64,000 bases of DNA, taken from Pseudonocardia sp. TRM90224 (GTDB taxonomy: Bacteria; Actinomycetota; Actinomycetes; Mycobacteriales; Pseudonocardiaceae). Shown here piece after piece: positions 15,084-23,511 of this stretch; within the stretch, counting starts at the first letter, position 1; the number at the start of each line of letters is the position of its first letter. Below the pieces are notes generated by a model that searched no databases, had not been told where the DNA came from, and saw only the letters and a list, made by a program, of their open reading frames with translations. Location of the stretch: the NCBI RefSeq assembly GCF_021245725.1, contig NZ_JAJGSX010000035.1:1-64000 (forward strand), given 5' to 3'. The translations under genes were made by a program, and so were the position numbers.

Positions 15084-16667
15084 ATGCGTGTTGCCGTCGT
15101 CGGTGGCGGGCCGGGCGGGCTGTTCTTCGCCACCTTGGTCCGGCGCGCGGACCCGTCCGTCGAGGTCACGGTGTTCGAGCGGAACCGGGCGGACGACACC
15201 TTCGGCTTCGGGGTCGTCTTCTCCGACCGGACGCTCGCCGGCATCCACGACGCCGACCCGGTGCTCCGCGAGGCGCTGGCCGAGCACGGCCGGCACTGGG
15301 ACACGATCGAGGTGCGGCTCAAGGGTGAGCGCGTCCGCTGTGGCGGCAACGGCATGGCGGCGGTCGCGCGCCGCACGCTGCTCGCGGTGATGCAGGAACG
15401 CGCCCGCGAGGTCGGCGCGCAGCTGCGCTTCGCTGCCGAGGCGACGCTCGCCGATCTCGACGGCTACGACCTCGTCGTCGCGGCGGACGGCACCGGCTCG
15501 CGGATCCGTGAGCAGCTGGGCGCCGACCTCGGGGTCGATCTGGGTGTCGAGCTGGAGACGGCAACGGCGAAGTTCATCTGGTTCGGCACCGACTACATGT
15601 TCGACGGGCTGACGTTCGTGCACGAGCGCGGCGCCGACGGCGTCTTCGCGGTGCACGGCTATCCGATCTCCGACACCGTCTCGACGTTCATCGTGGAGAC
15701 CGATGAGGAGTCGTGGCGCCGTGCCGGCCTCGACGAGTTCGACGTGAGCCAGCCGCCCGGCGTCAGCGACCCGGCCAGCAAGGACTACCTGGAGAAGCTC
15801 TTCGCCGAGCAGATCGATGGCAGGTCGTTGCTGGTCAACAACTCGCGGTGGGGCAACTTCCGCACCCGCCGCACCCGGCGTTGGCATGCGCTGCGGCCGG
15901 GTGCGGCGCCGGTCGCCTTCCTCGGCGATGCCGTGCACACGGCGCACTTCTCGGTCGGGTCGGGCACCAAGATGGCGATGGAGGACGCTGTCGCGCTGGC
16001 CGCCGCGCTCGTCGAGCAGCCCGGCGACCTCCCCGCGGCGCTCGGCGCGTACGAGCGGGCCGCGCAGCAATCGGTCCGCAAGATCCAGGACTCGGCCCGG
16101 CCGAGCCTCGCGTGGTGGGAGCACTTCGGGCGCTACCACGACGAGTTCGAGCCGTGGCAGTTCGCCTACCACTTCCTCTCGCGGTCGATCACCGACGCGC
16201 GGCTCGCCAGGCGTGATCCGGGGTTCGTCGAGGCGAGCCACCGGGCGTGGGTCGAGCGGCACGGCGCCGAACCGCTCGCGACGCCCTTCGAGACGGCGAG
16301 GTGGTCGGCGCCGGAGCGGTTCGTGACGGTCGAGACCTCCGCCGACGGCGTCCCGCAGGCGGTGCGCGACCCGGCACTGCCGCTGCTGTCCGAACCGGGC
16401 CCGGGCGGCGTCCGGCTCGCTGCGCCGGACTCCGAGGCCGGCATGCCGGCCGCGCTGCGCCGGTTGGCCGAGCTCGCCGCGGGTGAACCCGTGCTCGTCG
16501 CCGTGCACGGCGGCACCCCGCTGACCCGCATGCTGATCTGCGAGGAGGCACGCATGCGCCACCGCGTCGCCGCGCTGCACGTCGAGCCGGACCTCGACCA
16601 CGACCGCGCGCTGACCGCCGTGCTCTCCGGGCGGGCGGATCTCGTCGGCGTCGAAGCGGAGCGCTGA
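15084..16667 (+). CDS. FAD-dependent aromatic CoA-ester monooxygenase, SdgC-like
   Basis: A 527-residue group A flavoprotein hydroxylase. It has the dinucleotide motif VAVVGGGPGGLFFATL, the DG motif in DLVVAADGTGSRIR and the second FAD motif PVAFLGDAVHTAHFSVGSGTK. The early stretch ADDTFGFGVVFSDRTL is characteristic of salicylyl-CoA 5-hydroxylase and 2-aminobenzoyl-CoA monooxygenase. The last 90 residues (LTRMLICEEARMRHRV, ALTAVLSGRADLVG) resemble the end of the old-yellow-enzyme barrel found in bifunctional relatives, but the barrel itself is missing. ATG at 15084. It is coupled to the aryl-AMP ligase by a TGATG overlap, as expected for a salicylate-to-gentisate route. Confidence 0.8.
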   Translation: MRVAVVGGGPGGLFFATLVRRADPSVEVTVFERNRADDTFGFGVVFSDRTLAGIHDADPVLREALAEHGRHWDTIEVRLKGERVRCGGNGMAAVARRTLLAVMQERAREVGAQLRFAAEATLADLDGYDLVVAADGTGSRIREQLGADLGVDLGVELETATAKFIWFGTDYMFDGLTFVHERGADGVFAVHGYPISDTVSTFIVETDEESWRRAGLDEFDVSQPPGVSDPASKDYLEKLFAEQIDGRSLLVNNSRWGNFRTRRTRRWHALRPGAAPVAFLGDAVHTAHFSVGSGTKMAMEDAVALAAALVEQPGDLPAALGAYERAAQQSVRKIQDSARPSLAWWEHFGRYHDEFEPWQFAYHFLSRSITDARLARRDPGFVEASHRAWVERHGAEPLATPFETARWSAPERFVTVETSADGVPQAVRDPALPLLSEPGPGGVRLAAPDSEAGMPAALRRLAELAAGEPVLVAVHGGTPLTRMLICEEARMRHRVAALHVEPDLDHDRALTAVLSGRADLVGVEAER

Positions 16668-18331
16668 TGCCCAGCCCGATCAGTGAGCACACCGTGTCGT
16701 GGCCCGACGCCGTCGCCGCCGAGTACGTCGCCAAGGGGTACTGGGCGGGAGTGCCGCTGGGCACGTTGCTGCGTGCCGTCGCCGATGCCACGCCTGACGC
16801 GCTCGCGCTGGTGGACCCCGACGCCGGTGTCCGGCTGAGCCACCGCGAGCTGGCCAACCGCGCCGACGCGGTGGCCGGCCGGCTGCTCGATCTCGGCCTG
16901 GCCACCGGCGACCGGATCGTGGTGCAGCTGGGCAACGGTTGGGAGTTCGTCGTGCTGACGATCGCCTGCCTGCGCGCCGGGATCGTGCCGGTGATGGCGC
17001 TGCCGGCGCACCGCCGCACCGAGCTGGCCTACCTCGCGGCGCACTCCGAGGCGGCGGCGATCGCCGTTCCCGACCGGATGCGCGACTTCGACCACCAGCG
17101 CCTCGCCCACGAGATCGACGGCGGCTGGCACGTGCTCGTCGCCGGCACGGACATCGAACCCGGCAGCGTCGACCTGCACGCGGTCTGCGCGGCGAGCCCG
17201 GACCCCGCGTCCGACCGCGCCCGCCTCGACGCGGCGGCCGTCGGCAGCCGCGACGTCGCCGTCTTCCTGCTCTCCGGCGGCACGACCGGCCTGCCGAAGC
17301 TGATCGCGCGCACGCACGACGACTACGCCTACAACGCGCGTCGCAGTGCCGAGCTGGCCGGGATCGACGCCGGTGCGTGCTACCTGGTGAGCCTGCCGGC
17401 CGGGCACAACTTCCCGCTCGCCTGCCCCGGCATCCTCGGCACGCTCCTCGCGGGCGGCCGGGTCGTCGTGCTGCCCTCGCCCGAGCCGGCGCGGGCGTTC
17501 GCCACGATCGCGGCCGAGCACGTCACGCACACCGCGGTTGTTCCCGCCGTCGCCGGTCGGTGGCTGGACCACGCCGAGGAGCACGGCGCCGAGCAGGTCG
17601 CGCCGCTGCGGGTGCTGCAGGTCGGCGGCGCGCGGCTGGCCGACGAGCTCGCCCGGCGGGTGCGTCCGACGCTCGGCGCGACGCTCCAGCAGGTGTTCGG
17701 GATGGCCGAAGGCCTGCTCAACTACACCCGGCTGGACGACCCGGACGACGTCATCTGCACCACGCAGGGCCGGCCGATGTGCCCCGACGACGAGGTGCGG
17801 CTGGTCGACGAGCTCGACGCGGACGTCCCGGCGGGCGAGCCGGGCGCGCTGCTCACCCGCGGCCCCTACACACCGCGCGGCTACTACAAGGCCGCCGAGC
17901 AGAACGCCCGCGCGTTCACCTCCGACGGCTGGTACCGCTCCGGGGACATCTGCCGGCTGGTGGAGGGCGGCAACCTCGTCGTCGAGGGCCGCGACAAGGA
18001 CATGATCAACCGCGGTGGCGAGAAGATCTCGGCGGAGGAGGTCGAGAACCTCGTCTACCGGTTGCTGCCGGGGGTCGCGCAGGTCGCGGCGGTTGCGATG
18101 CCCGACGGGGAGCTGGGGGAGCGTGTCTGCGTGTACGTGGTGCCGCGGCCCGGCGCGGCGGTCACGCTCGACGGCATCCGCGCCTCGATGGAGCGCACCG
18201 GCGTGGCCTGCTTCAAGCTGCCCGAGCACCTGGTGCTCGTCGACGAGCTGGCTGCCACTAAGGTTGGCAAGATCGACAAGAAGGCTTTGCGCGCGGACAT
18301 CACCGGTCGACTCGGCCGCGGGCCCGAGTGA
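16667..18331 (+). CDS. aryl-AMP ligase (salicylate / 2,3-dihydroxybenzoate adenylating, EntE/SdgA-like)
   Basis: A 554-residue stand-alone adenylation enzyme. The P-loop LLSGGTTGLPKLIARTHDDY is the EntE/DhbE form. The pocket motif GHNFPLACPG carries the Asn that binds the ortho-hydroxyl in DhbE. Later motifs are FGMAEGLLNYTRLDD, GWYRSGDICRL, and the Lys in KVGKIDKKAL. In siderophore clusters such enzymes load an ArCP; in Streptomyces salicylate degradation SdgA makes salicylyl-AMP before CoA transfer and SdgC hydroxylation. The coupled upstream monooxygenase favours the degradative role. Confidence 0.85.
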   Translation: MPSPISEHTVSWPDAVAAEYVAKGYWAGVPLGTLLRAVADATPDALALVDPDAGVRLSHRELANRADAVAGRLLDLGLATGDRIVVQLGNGWEFVVLTIACLRAGIVPVMALPAHRRTELAYLAAHSEAAAIAVPDRMRDFDHQRLAHEIDGGWHVLVAGTDIEPGSVDLHAVCAASPDPASDRARLDAAAVGSRDVAVFLLSGGTTGLPKLIARTHDDYAYNARRSAELAGIDAGACYLVSLPAGHNFPLACPGILGTLLAGGRVVVLPSPEPARAFATIAAEHVTHTAVVPAVAGRWLDHAEEHGAEQVAPLRVLQVGGARLADELARRVRPTLGATLQQVFGMAEGLLNYTRLDDPDDVICTTQGRPMCPDDEVRLVDELDADVPAGEPGALLTRGPYTPRGYYKAAEQNARAFTSDGWYRSGDICRLVEGGNLVVEGRDKDMINRGGEKISAEEVENLVYRLLPGVAQVAAVAMPDGELGERVCVYVVPRPGAAVTLDGIRASMERTGVACFKLPEHLVLVDELAATKVGKIDKKALRADITGRLGRGPE

Positions 18332-18346
18332 TACGGTTTCTGATCA

Positions 18347-19072
18347 ATGTCTGCTGCTCAAGCTCCACTTCGTGAGATGAACGACGCCGACGAGGCGCGA
18401 CGTTGGCTCGACGCCCGCGGGGTGACGGCCAAGGGCACCTCCTGGTGGGAGCTGCTCCCGTCCGGTGAATCCGTCGAGCGCACGGCCAACCACGTCGCGC
18501 ACGAGTGGACGAGCCCGCTGCTCAACGACACGGGCCTCGAACCGCGGCGGCGGCTCCAGCTGGCGCTCGGGCTGATCGACCTGCTCGGCGAGTACGCCGT
18601 GTCGATGTACATCAGGCTCGACCTCGCCGGCTCGGCCGAACCCGAGCTGATGCAGGCGCTGTGGGCCGGCTACCGGACCAGGCTGGAGCGGGAGGCGAGC
18701 GCCGACGTCGTCACCTACTCGCTCTGGGTCGACTGGTTCGAGGACCGCTCGACCTCGGCGATCGCGTTCTCGGAGCTGCTGGGCAACGACGCCGGCGCGC
18801 TCGGTGCGTCGACGGAAGCGCCGCTGCTGCGCCGGGCCGACCGCGTGCTGCGGCACTCGGGCCCCGTCCTGTGGCCGGCCAAGCACTCCACCTACGAGGC
18901 GGCGCTCGGCGCGCGCAGGCTGCACTCCGCGCTCCTGCAGGGGCTGTGGGGAAGCCAGTGGGACGTCTACGGCGACATCGACCGGCCCGGCGCGATCGAC
19001 CTGCTCGCGCGCCTGGAGCTCTCGGGTGACGACGCCGCGCGCGCCGCGCAGCTGCGGAGCACGCTCGACTAG
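18347..19072 (+). CDS. conserved protein of unknown function
   Basis: A 241-residue soluble protein that I do not recognise. It is rich in Trp, Asp and Leu, with helical stretches (RRRLQLALGLIDLLGEYAV, LLARLELSGDDAARAAQL) and no signal peptide, membrane segment or nucleotide-binding motif. It begins 15 bases after the aryl-AMP ligase and so may belong to the same transcript. A role in aromatic acid metabolism is only a guess from position. Followed by copy 3 of the CAGGAAAG palindrome. Confidence 0.6.
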   Translation: MSAAQAPLREMNDADEARRWLDARGVTAKGTSWWELLPSGESVERTANHVAHEWTSPLLNDTGLEPRRRLQLALGLIDLLGEYAVSMYIRLDLAGSAEPELMQALWAGYRTRLEREASADVVTYSLWVDWFEDRSTSAIAFSELLGNDAGALGASTEAPLLRRADRVLRHSGPVLWPAKHSTYEAALGARRLHSALLQGLWGSQWDVYGDIDRPGAIDLLARLELSGDDAARAAQLRSTLD

Positions 19073-19134
19073 CGACGGGCAGCCCACCCGGGGGTGCACG
19101 CATCCCGCCCGCCACACGGATGCGGCCCGTTGGG

Positions 19135-19189
19135 TGCCAGGAAAGCCACTTTCCTGTCCTGTGGTGCCAGGAAAGCCACTTTCCTGGCA
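19135..19189. repeat. CAGGAAAG double palindrome, copy 3
   Basis: TGCCAGGAAAGCCACTTTCC-type halves joined by TCCTGTGG, as in copy 2, but the central triplet of each half is inverted (CCA instead of TGG). It sits between the convergent ends of the unknown gene and the GNAT gene. Confidence 0.9.
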
Positions 19190-19243
19190 CTGCCGTGACC
19201 ACCCCTGGTTGTACGTGGGAGGGCTGGCTCCCGAGGGGAGTTC

Positions 19244-19711
19244 CTAGGTCGTCAGCTCCTTGAAGAACTTGGCCGAATAGTCGCACCGGTCCACGTAGCC
19301 CACCGACCGGTAGAAGGCGTGGGCGTCGACGCGGCGGCGGGCGCTGCTGATCTCCATGTTCGTGCAGCCCCTGGCCAGCGCCGCCTGCTCGGTCGCGGCC
19401 AGCAGCGTGCGACCGACGCCCAGCCCCCGGGTGCGGGCGTCCACCACGAGCGCCACGACCCGGCCCCACGACCCCGGCCGCTCGAAGTAGGGGATCACGG
19501 CGAGTGCGGCGACGCCGACGACCTGCTCGCCGCTCGCGGCGACCAGGACCAGCAGGTCGTCCCGCCCGGTCCAGGTCGTCAGCCGCCCGGTCACTTCGTC
19601 TTCGGTGCTCGACGGGTACCCGAGCTCGTGGGTCAACCTGGTGAGCGCGGGCACGTCGGCAGGCTCGGCCGGGCGGATGTCGAGGGTGCTGGTGTCGATC
19701 ACGAACCCCAT
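19244..19711 (-). CDS. GNAT-family N-acetyltransferase
   Basis: A 155-residue acetyltransferase. The N-terminal TLDIRPAEPADVPALTRLTH is a typical GNAT opening, and the acetyl-CoA loop is VVALVVDARTRGLGVGRTLL. The C-terminal NMEISSARRRVDAHAFYRSVGY places the catalytic-site tyrosine near residue 140. Substrate unknown. The ATG at 19711 lies inside the end of the upstream TetR gene (13-base overlap), so the two are cotranscribed and the regulator probably controls this enzyme. Confidence 0.85.
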   Translation of the reverse strand: MGFVIDTSTLDIRPAEPADVPALTRLTHELGYPSSTEDEVTGRLTTWTGRDDLLVLVAASGEQVVGVAALAVIPYFERPGSWGRVVALVVDARTRGLGVGRTLLAATEQAALARGCTNMEISSARRRVDAHAFYRSVGYVDRCDYSAKFFKELTT

Positions 19712-20352
19712 CGTGCTGCCGGCCCGGCCGGCGCGCCATACGCGCGCCACCAGACGTCGGCGGCCGACTCCGCGACCCGCTCCACCTCGGCCGGCGGGAC
19801 CGCCCGCGTGCCCATCCGCGAGCGGGCGTCGAGCGGGCCGGTGATCAGCGCGAGCAGGTGGCCCGCTGCCTCGCCCGGCTCGCACGGGCGCAGCCGGCCG
19901 GCCACGACGAGGCGGGCGAGCCGGTCGGCCAGCACCTCTCGCAGGTCGAGCGCGGTGCGCGCGTGGACGCTCTCCAGCACGTCGGGGAACTGCGCGGTCT
20001 CCCCGTAGGTGAGCCGGCGCAGCGCCTGCGCGCGCTCGTCGCAGCAGCTCGCCGCGAGCTCCCGGGTGACCTGTCCCAGCGTCTCGCGGAGGTCACCGGC
20101 GGGGTCACGCAGGGCGTCGAGCGCCGAGATCGTGCGCTCGGCGATGCCTTCCGCCGCGGCGGTCACGGCGTGGCGGAAGAGCGTCTCCTTGTCGTGGAGG
20201 TGGTTGTAGACGGTCGGCTTGGCGACGCCGGCGACCTCGGCCACCTCCTTCACGCACGCCTGCCCGTACCCGCAGCGGGCGAACACCTCGAACGCGGCGT
20301 CGAGTATCGCCTGCCGCTTGTCCATGCGACCCCGCGCCGCCGTCCCTGTCAC
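19699..20352 (-). CDS. TetR-family transcriptional regulator
   Basis: A 217-residue regulator. The helix-turn-helix is at about residues 12-58 (RQAILDAAFEVFARCGYGQA, then KEVAEVAGVAKPTVYNHL). The C-terminal ligand domain is a TetR_C fold with two adjacent cysteines (ELAASCCDERAQALRRL). Starts are possible at GTG 20352 or ATG 20325; the latter gives the more usual short arm before the HTH. The exact inverted repeat CATCTG-4-CAGATG just upstream is its likely operator. It also faces the Dabb gene. Confidence 0.85.
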   Translation of the reverse strand: MTGTAARGRMDKRQAILDAAFEVFARCGYGQACVKEVAEVAGVAKPTVYNHLHDKETLFRHAVTAAAEGIAERTISALDALRDPAGDLRETLGQVTRELAASCCDERAQALRRLTYGETAQFPDVLESVHARTALDLREVLADRLARLVVAGRLRPCEPGEAAGHLLALITGPLDARSRMGTRAVPPAEVERVAESAADVWWRAYGAPAGPAARWGS

Positions 20353-20370
20353 AGCCGCAGCCTACCTTGA

Positions 20371-20386
20371 CATCTGGCTTCAGATG
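20371..20386. promoter_or_regulatory. Candidate TetR operator
   Basis: CATCTGGCTTCAGATG, an exact 6-bp inverted repeat with a 4-base spacer, lies between the divergent TetR gene and the Dabb gene, 19 bases from the GTG at 20352. The size and position fit autoregulation and control of the divergent gene; the binding itself is inferred. Confidence 0.55.
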
Positions 20387-20426
20387 AACACTAAATTGAA
20401 CCCATGAGTTCAAGTTGGTGGAACGA

Positions 20427-20813
20427 ATGATCGTCAACGTCCTGCGCTTCCGGCTGCGCGACGGCATCACGCCGGATCAGGAGGCCGAGGTGGTGAGCGC
20501 AATGCGGCGGACGGCGGCGCTCGACTCGGTCGCCTTCGGTTCCGTCGGGCGCGACCTGTCGATCCCGGACGAGGGGTACGCGCTCACCTACGTCGTCGGG
20601 ATCCCCGACCTGGAGGCGCTGGAGCGGTACATGCACGATCCCGTGCACCTGGCGGGCGACGACGTGATCCTGCCGCACGTCGCGAGCGCGGCCGCCGTGC
20701 GCAGCTCGGACGACGGGGACCCCGAGATCGCCGCGAAGGTCGGGGCGCTGCACGCGGCTAAGGCCGCCAAGTACCCGGATTGGGGGAGGACGATCGAGAA
20801 GCTGTTCAGCTAG
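20427..20813 (+). CDS. Dabb-family (stress-responsive A/B barrel) protein
   Basis: A 128-residue dimeric alpha+beta barrel protein. MIVNVLRFRLRDGITPDQEA is the standard Dabb opening, and GYALTYVVGIPDLEALERYM followed by HDPVHLAG is the conserved second half. Members are involved in stress responses, polyketide cyclisation or aromatic metabolism. ATG at 20427 is preferred to the in-frame TTG at 20415 and GTG at 20418. It diverges from the TetR regulator across a palindromic operator and is probably controlled by it. Confidence 0.8.
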   Translation: MIVNVLRFRLRDGITPDQEAEVVSAMRRTAALDSVAFGSVGRDLSIPDEGYALTYVVGIPDLEALERYMHDPVHLAGDDVILPHVASAAAVRSSDDGDPEIAAKVGALHAAKAAKYPDWGRTIEKLFS

Positions 20814-20888
20814 GCCGCGACCGCCGGCGGTCCAGCGGGGTCGAGGCAACGTGTGCGTCGCGCACGCATTGCGGTCCAGGGGGCGCGG

Positions 20889-22130
20889 TCAGCTGCCGAC
20901 CGTGGTCACGGCCCTCCGGGGCGCCGCCCGCAGCGCGGGGTGGAGCAGGACGAACACCGTCGCCGCCGCGCACGCGATCGCCGCCGCCACCACGGGTGCC
21001 TGGTGGAGCAGCTCGTAGAGGCCCGTACCGGCGATCGGGCCGATCACGAAGGTCAGGCCGGTGACGGCCTGGACCAGGCCGGCGACCCCACCCTGCTCTT
21101 CGGGGCCGACGAGCAGGGTGGGGGCCGTCGCGAAGCCCGGCATCGCGAGGCCGAGGCCGACGGCGAGCAGGCCCATCGCGGCGACGACCGCCCACAGGGC
21201 GTTCGCCGGCAGCAGGGCGAGGGTTCCCGCCAGTGCGATGGGGGCGCCGACGCGCAGCAGTCGCGCGGCCGGCCAGCGCAGCCGTGGCACCACGACGCCC
21301 TGCACGAGGATCAGCACCACACCGCAGACCACGAACACGGTGCCGGTGGCGGCGACCGTGCTGGCGGAGTCGAGCTCCAGCCGATCCTGGAGGAGGAAGC
21401 CGAGCACGATCTGCAGCAGCGCCAGCGCCAGGTAGAGCAGGAATCCGGCGGCCAGCACCGGCCACAGCCTGCCGTCCCACGGGCGCAGCGCGGGCGGGCG
21501 CTCGGTGTCCGGGGCCGCGGCGCGGGCCGGTTCGCGCGGCAGCAGCACCGCAACCACCACGAGCATCACCAGCAGCAGTGCCGGTGCCAGCCAGATCGGG
21601 CCGAGGAGTCCCGCGACGGAGAGCAGTCCGCCCAGCGCGGGGCCGAGCACCAGCGCCAGGCCTTGCGCCGCGCCGATCTGCCCGATCCCGCGGGTGCGGT
21701 CGGCGTCGCCCTCCGTGGAGGCGGCGATCAGTGCGATCGCGGCGACCGGCACGGCGCCGAGACCTGCCCCGAACAGGATGCTGCGGGTCGCCAGGATCAG
21801 CACGTACGCGGACGTCGTGTCGAGCGCCTCGACGATGGTGAGCTGCGAAACCACGGCGAAGCCGCTCAGGCCGATGAGCGCGAGCGCCATGCCGAGGAGG
21901 AGCACGGGCCGCCGCCCGAACCGGTCGACGGCCTTGCCCCACAGGAGTGCCGTGCCTGCGAAGACGACCGCCGCGACCGTCACGACCGAACCCAGCGCCA
22001 CCTCGGTCAGCCCGATCTCCCGCGCCAGTGGGGCGAGCACCGGGGTGAGCACCTGCTGTGCCGTGAACGTCGACAGCACCGCCACGAGCAACACCGGCAA
22101 CCTGCGCCGATCCGTCACCTGAACCTCCAT
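20889..22130 (-). CDS. MFS exporter, possibly iron-regulated
   Basis: A 413-residue protein with about 12 hydrophobic segments. The MFS motif A is between helices 2 and 3 (LLWGKAVDRFGRRPVLLLG), and the central charged loop (LPREPARAAAPDTERPP) splits two six-helix halves. The motif layout fits drug/proton antiporters (DHA1 type), including siderophore exporters such as EntS. An IdeR-like box lies 18-35 bases upstream of the start, which supports iron regulation. No siderophore synthase is adjacent, so the cargo is unproven. Confidence 0.8.
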   Translation of the reverse strand: MEVQVTDRRRLPVLLVAVLSTFTAQQVLTPVLAPLAREIGLTEVALGSVVTVAAVVFAGTALLWGKAVDRFGRRPVLLLGMALALIGLSGFAVVSQLTIVEALDTTSAYVLILATRSILFGAGLGAVPVAAIALIAASTEGDADRTRGIGQIGAAQGLALVLGPALGGLLSVAGLLGPIWLAPALLLVMLVVVAVLLPREPARAAAPDTERPPALRPWDGRLWPVLAAGFLLYLALALLQIVLGFLLQDRLELDSASTVAATGTVFVVCGVVLILVQGVVVPRLRWPAARLLRVGAPIALAGTLALLPANALWAVVAAMGLLAVGLGLAMPGFATAPTLLVGPEEQGGVAGLVQAVTGLTFVIGPIAGTGLYELLHQAPVVAAAIACAAATVFVLLHPALRAAPRRAVTTVGS

Positions 22131-22147
22131 GCGTGATAAGTACGCTT

Positions 22148-22165
22148 TTATTGAGGGTGACCTTA
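22148..22165 (-). promoter_or_regulatory. Candidate IdeR/DtxR iron box
   Basis: Read toward the MFS gene the site is TAAGGTCACCCTCAATAA. Against the DtxR/IdeR consensus TWAGGTTAGSCTAACCTWA about 13 of 18 positions agree, with the left half-site nearly perfect. It sits immediately upstream of the MFS start, where an iron-dependent repressor would block transcription. Confidence 0.45.
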
Positions 22166-22195
22166 CTTGGTAGCTCCGCCGGGCGGTAGGACGAT

Positions 22196-22885
22196 GTGTT
22201 CGTGACCGCGGATCCCGGACCTGAGTTCTGGGCCCGCCAGCAATCCCAGCTCGTTGTGATCAACCGGATCCGGGACATGATCGACGAGCAGCCGGACCGG
22301 TTCACGGGCCTGGTCACGAACGGCTCGGGGCACGCGACGGTGTACGTCGTCGATCCGGCCGCGACGCAGCAACCCCGGTTCGTCGCGCTGGTCGACGAAG
22401 CCGGCGGTGCGGGCATCGACCTCGTGGTCACGCAAGGTGTCAGGTCCTCGAAGTTGCTCGACGCGATCATGAGCGAGGTCGGGGCCGTGCTCGCCGAGGC
22501 GGACGTCGTCGCCGTCGGGACGGGCGTCGACGTCGTGAGCGGGTCGGTCGAGGTCCACGTCGCAACACGCTGGATCGACCGCGCCCGAGCGGTCTGCGCC
22601 GCCCGGTACGGGCCGGCCGTCACGATCATCGAGATCGACCGCAACGCGTTCTCGAAGCTGCCGTTCCACCCGGAGCCCGCGGACGACTGGCCGCGGCCCA
22701 GCGTCCCGATCACCGACCAGATCGGCCGGGACGTCGGCGCGGTCGCGGAGCTCTACCGCCGCGAGGGGTTCCAGGTGCAGGTCCTCGACCCCGACCGCCA
22801 CGGCGGCGCCACTGCCGACCTGCGCCCGAACCGCATCCGGTTCCTCGTGCACGACGGGCGGATCGTCGACGCCGCGCAGGGCTGA
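22196..22885 (+). CDS. conserved protein of unknown function
   Basis: A 229-residue soluble protein. I do not recognise the main body (FWARQQSQLVVINRIRDM, then alternating beta and alpha segments). The C-terminal RPNRIRFLVHDGRIVDAAQG resembles the last strand and Arg-containing loop of peptidase inhibitor I78 domains, but the rest of that domain is not evident. GTG starts are possible at 22196 and 22202. It diverges from the MFS exporter and ends at the first 10-bp stop-codon array. Confidence 0.55.
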   Translation: MFVTADPGPEFWARQQSQLVVINRIRDMIDEQPDRFTGLVTNGSGHATVYVVDPAATQQPRFVALVDEAGGAGIDLVVTQGVRSSKLLDAIMSEVGAVLAEADVVAVGTGVDVVSGSVEVHVATRWIDRARAVCAARYGPAVTIIEIDRNAFSKLPFHPEPADDWPRPSVPITDQIGRDVGAVAELYRREGFQVQVLDPDRHGGATADLRPNRIRFLVHDGRIVDAAQG

Positions 22886-22890
22886 CCCGC

Positions 22891-22930
22891 TCAGTCCTGC
22901 CTAGTACTGCTTAGTACTGCTTAGTACTGC
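22891..22930. repeat. 10-bp stop-codon array, locus 1
   Basis: Four 10-bp units: TCAGTCCTGC, CTAGTACTGC, TTAGTACTGC, TTAGTACTGC. Because the period is 10, the TAG/TAA/TGA triplets fall in every frame on both strands. The array separates two convergent genes and supplies the stop (TAA at 22921-22923) of the minus-strand GNAT gene. A sister array is at 32181. Confidence 0.85.
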
Positions 22931-23511
22931 ACGAGCTTCATCGAGATGTAGTAGCTGATCCCGGTCCGCTTGGTGTGGTTCACCTTCTTCCGCCGGTACT
23001 CGGTGAACCCGAGCTTGCGGTACAGGTGCAGCGCTGCGGCGTTCGTATCGGCGATCTCCTCGAGCACGTACTCGCGGTACTGCGGCAGCGCGAGCAGGTG
23101 CGTGAGCAGTGCGGTGGCGACGCCCTTGCCCTGGTGCGCGCTGGCGGTGCCGACGAACTCCAATGACGCGCCGCCCGTCGTGAGACCTTCGACCTCGTGT
23201 GACCACTCGCGGCCGAGTACGACGGCGCCGATCGTGCCCTTGACCAGGCCGAGGTGCCGGCGTAGCGGCCCGCCATGCGGCACGGCGGAGCGTTGCCGGC
23301 CGTCGGTGAGCGCCGTGATGCCGGCCGGCTCGCCGTCGACGAGCGCCACGTGGAAGTGCTCCAGCGCGAGCATGTGTTCGAAGGCATCGGTGAGCCGGGC
23401 CGGATCGGTGCTGAAGTAGGCGAAGTCGTGGCCGAACGCGTCGACGAACACTTCCGTGATGGGTCGCCGGAAGCTCTCGCCGAGCTCGGCCGCGGTCCTG
23501 AACTCGATCAT
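22921..23511 (-). CDS. GNAT-family N-acetyltransferase
   Basis: A 196-residue acetyltransferase. The acetyl-CoA loop is VGTASAHQGKGVATALLTHL. The C-terminal EEIADTNAAALHLYRKLGFTEYR is the classic final GNAT segment with the catalytic-region tyrosine. The start MIEFRTAAELGESFRRP at 23511 overlaps the stop of the TetR gene by four bases (ATGA), so the regulator and enzyme form one unit. Substrate unknown. Its last codons lie in the 10-bp stop array. Confidence 0.85.
   Translation of the reverse strand: MIEFRTAAELGESFRRPITEVFVDAFGHDFAYFSTDPARLTDAFEHMLALEHFHVALVDGEPAGITALTDGRQRSAVPHGGPLRRHLGLVKGTIGAVVLGREWSHEVEGLTTGGASLEFVGTASAHQGKGVATALLTHLLALPQYREYVLEEIADTNAAALHLYRKLGFTEYRRKKVNHTKRTGISYYISMKLVQY

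Noticed and set aside
16667..18331. Siderophore starter-unit assignment for the aryl-AMP ligase
   Set aside because: There is no isochorismate pathway gene or ArCP nearby, and it is translationally coupled to a CoA-ester monooxygenase, which favours salicylate catabolism.
22891..22930. CRISPR or iteron reading of the 10-bp arrays
   Set aside because: There are no spacers, the units are only 10 bp, and no cas or rep gene is nearby; the location at convergent gene ends fits better.
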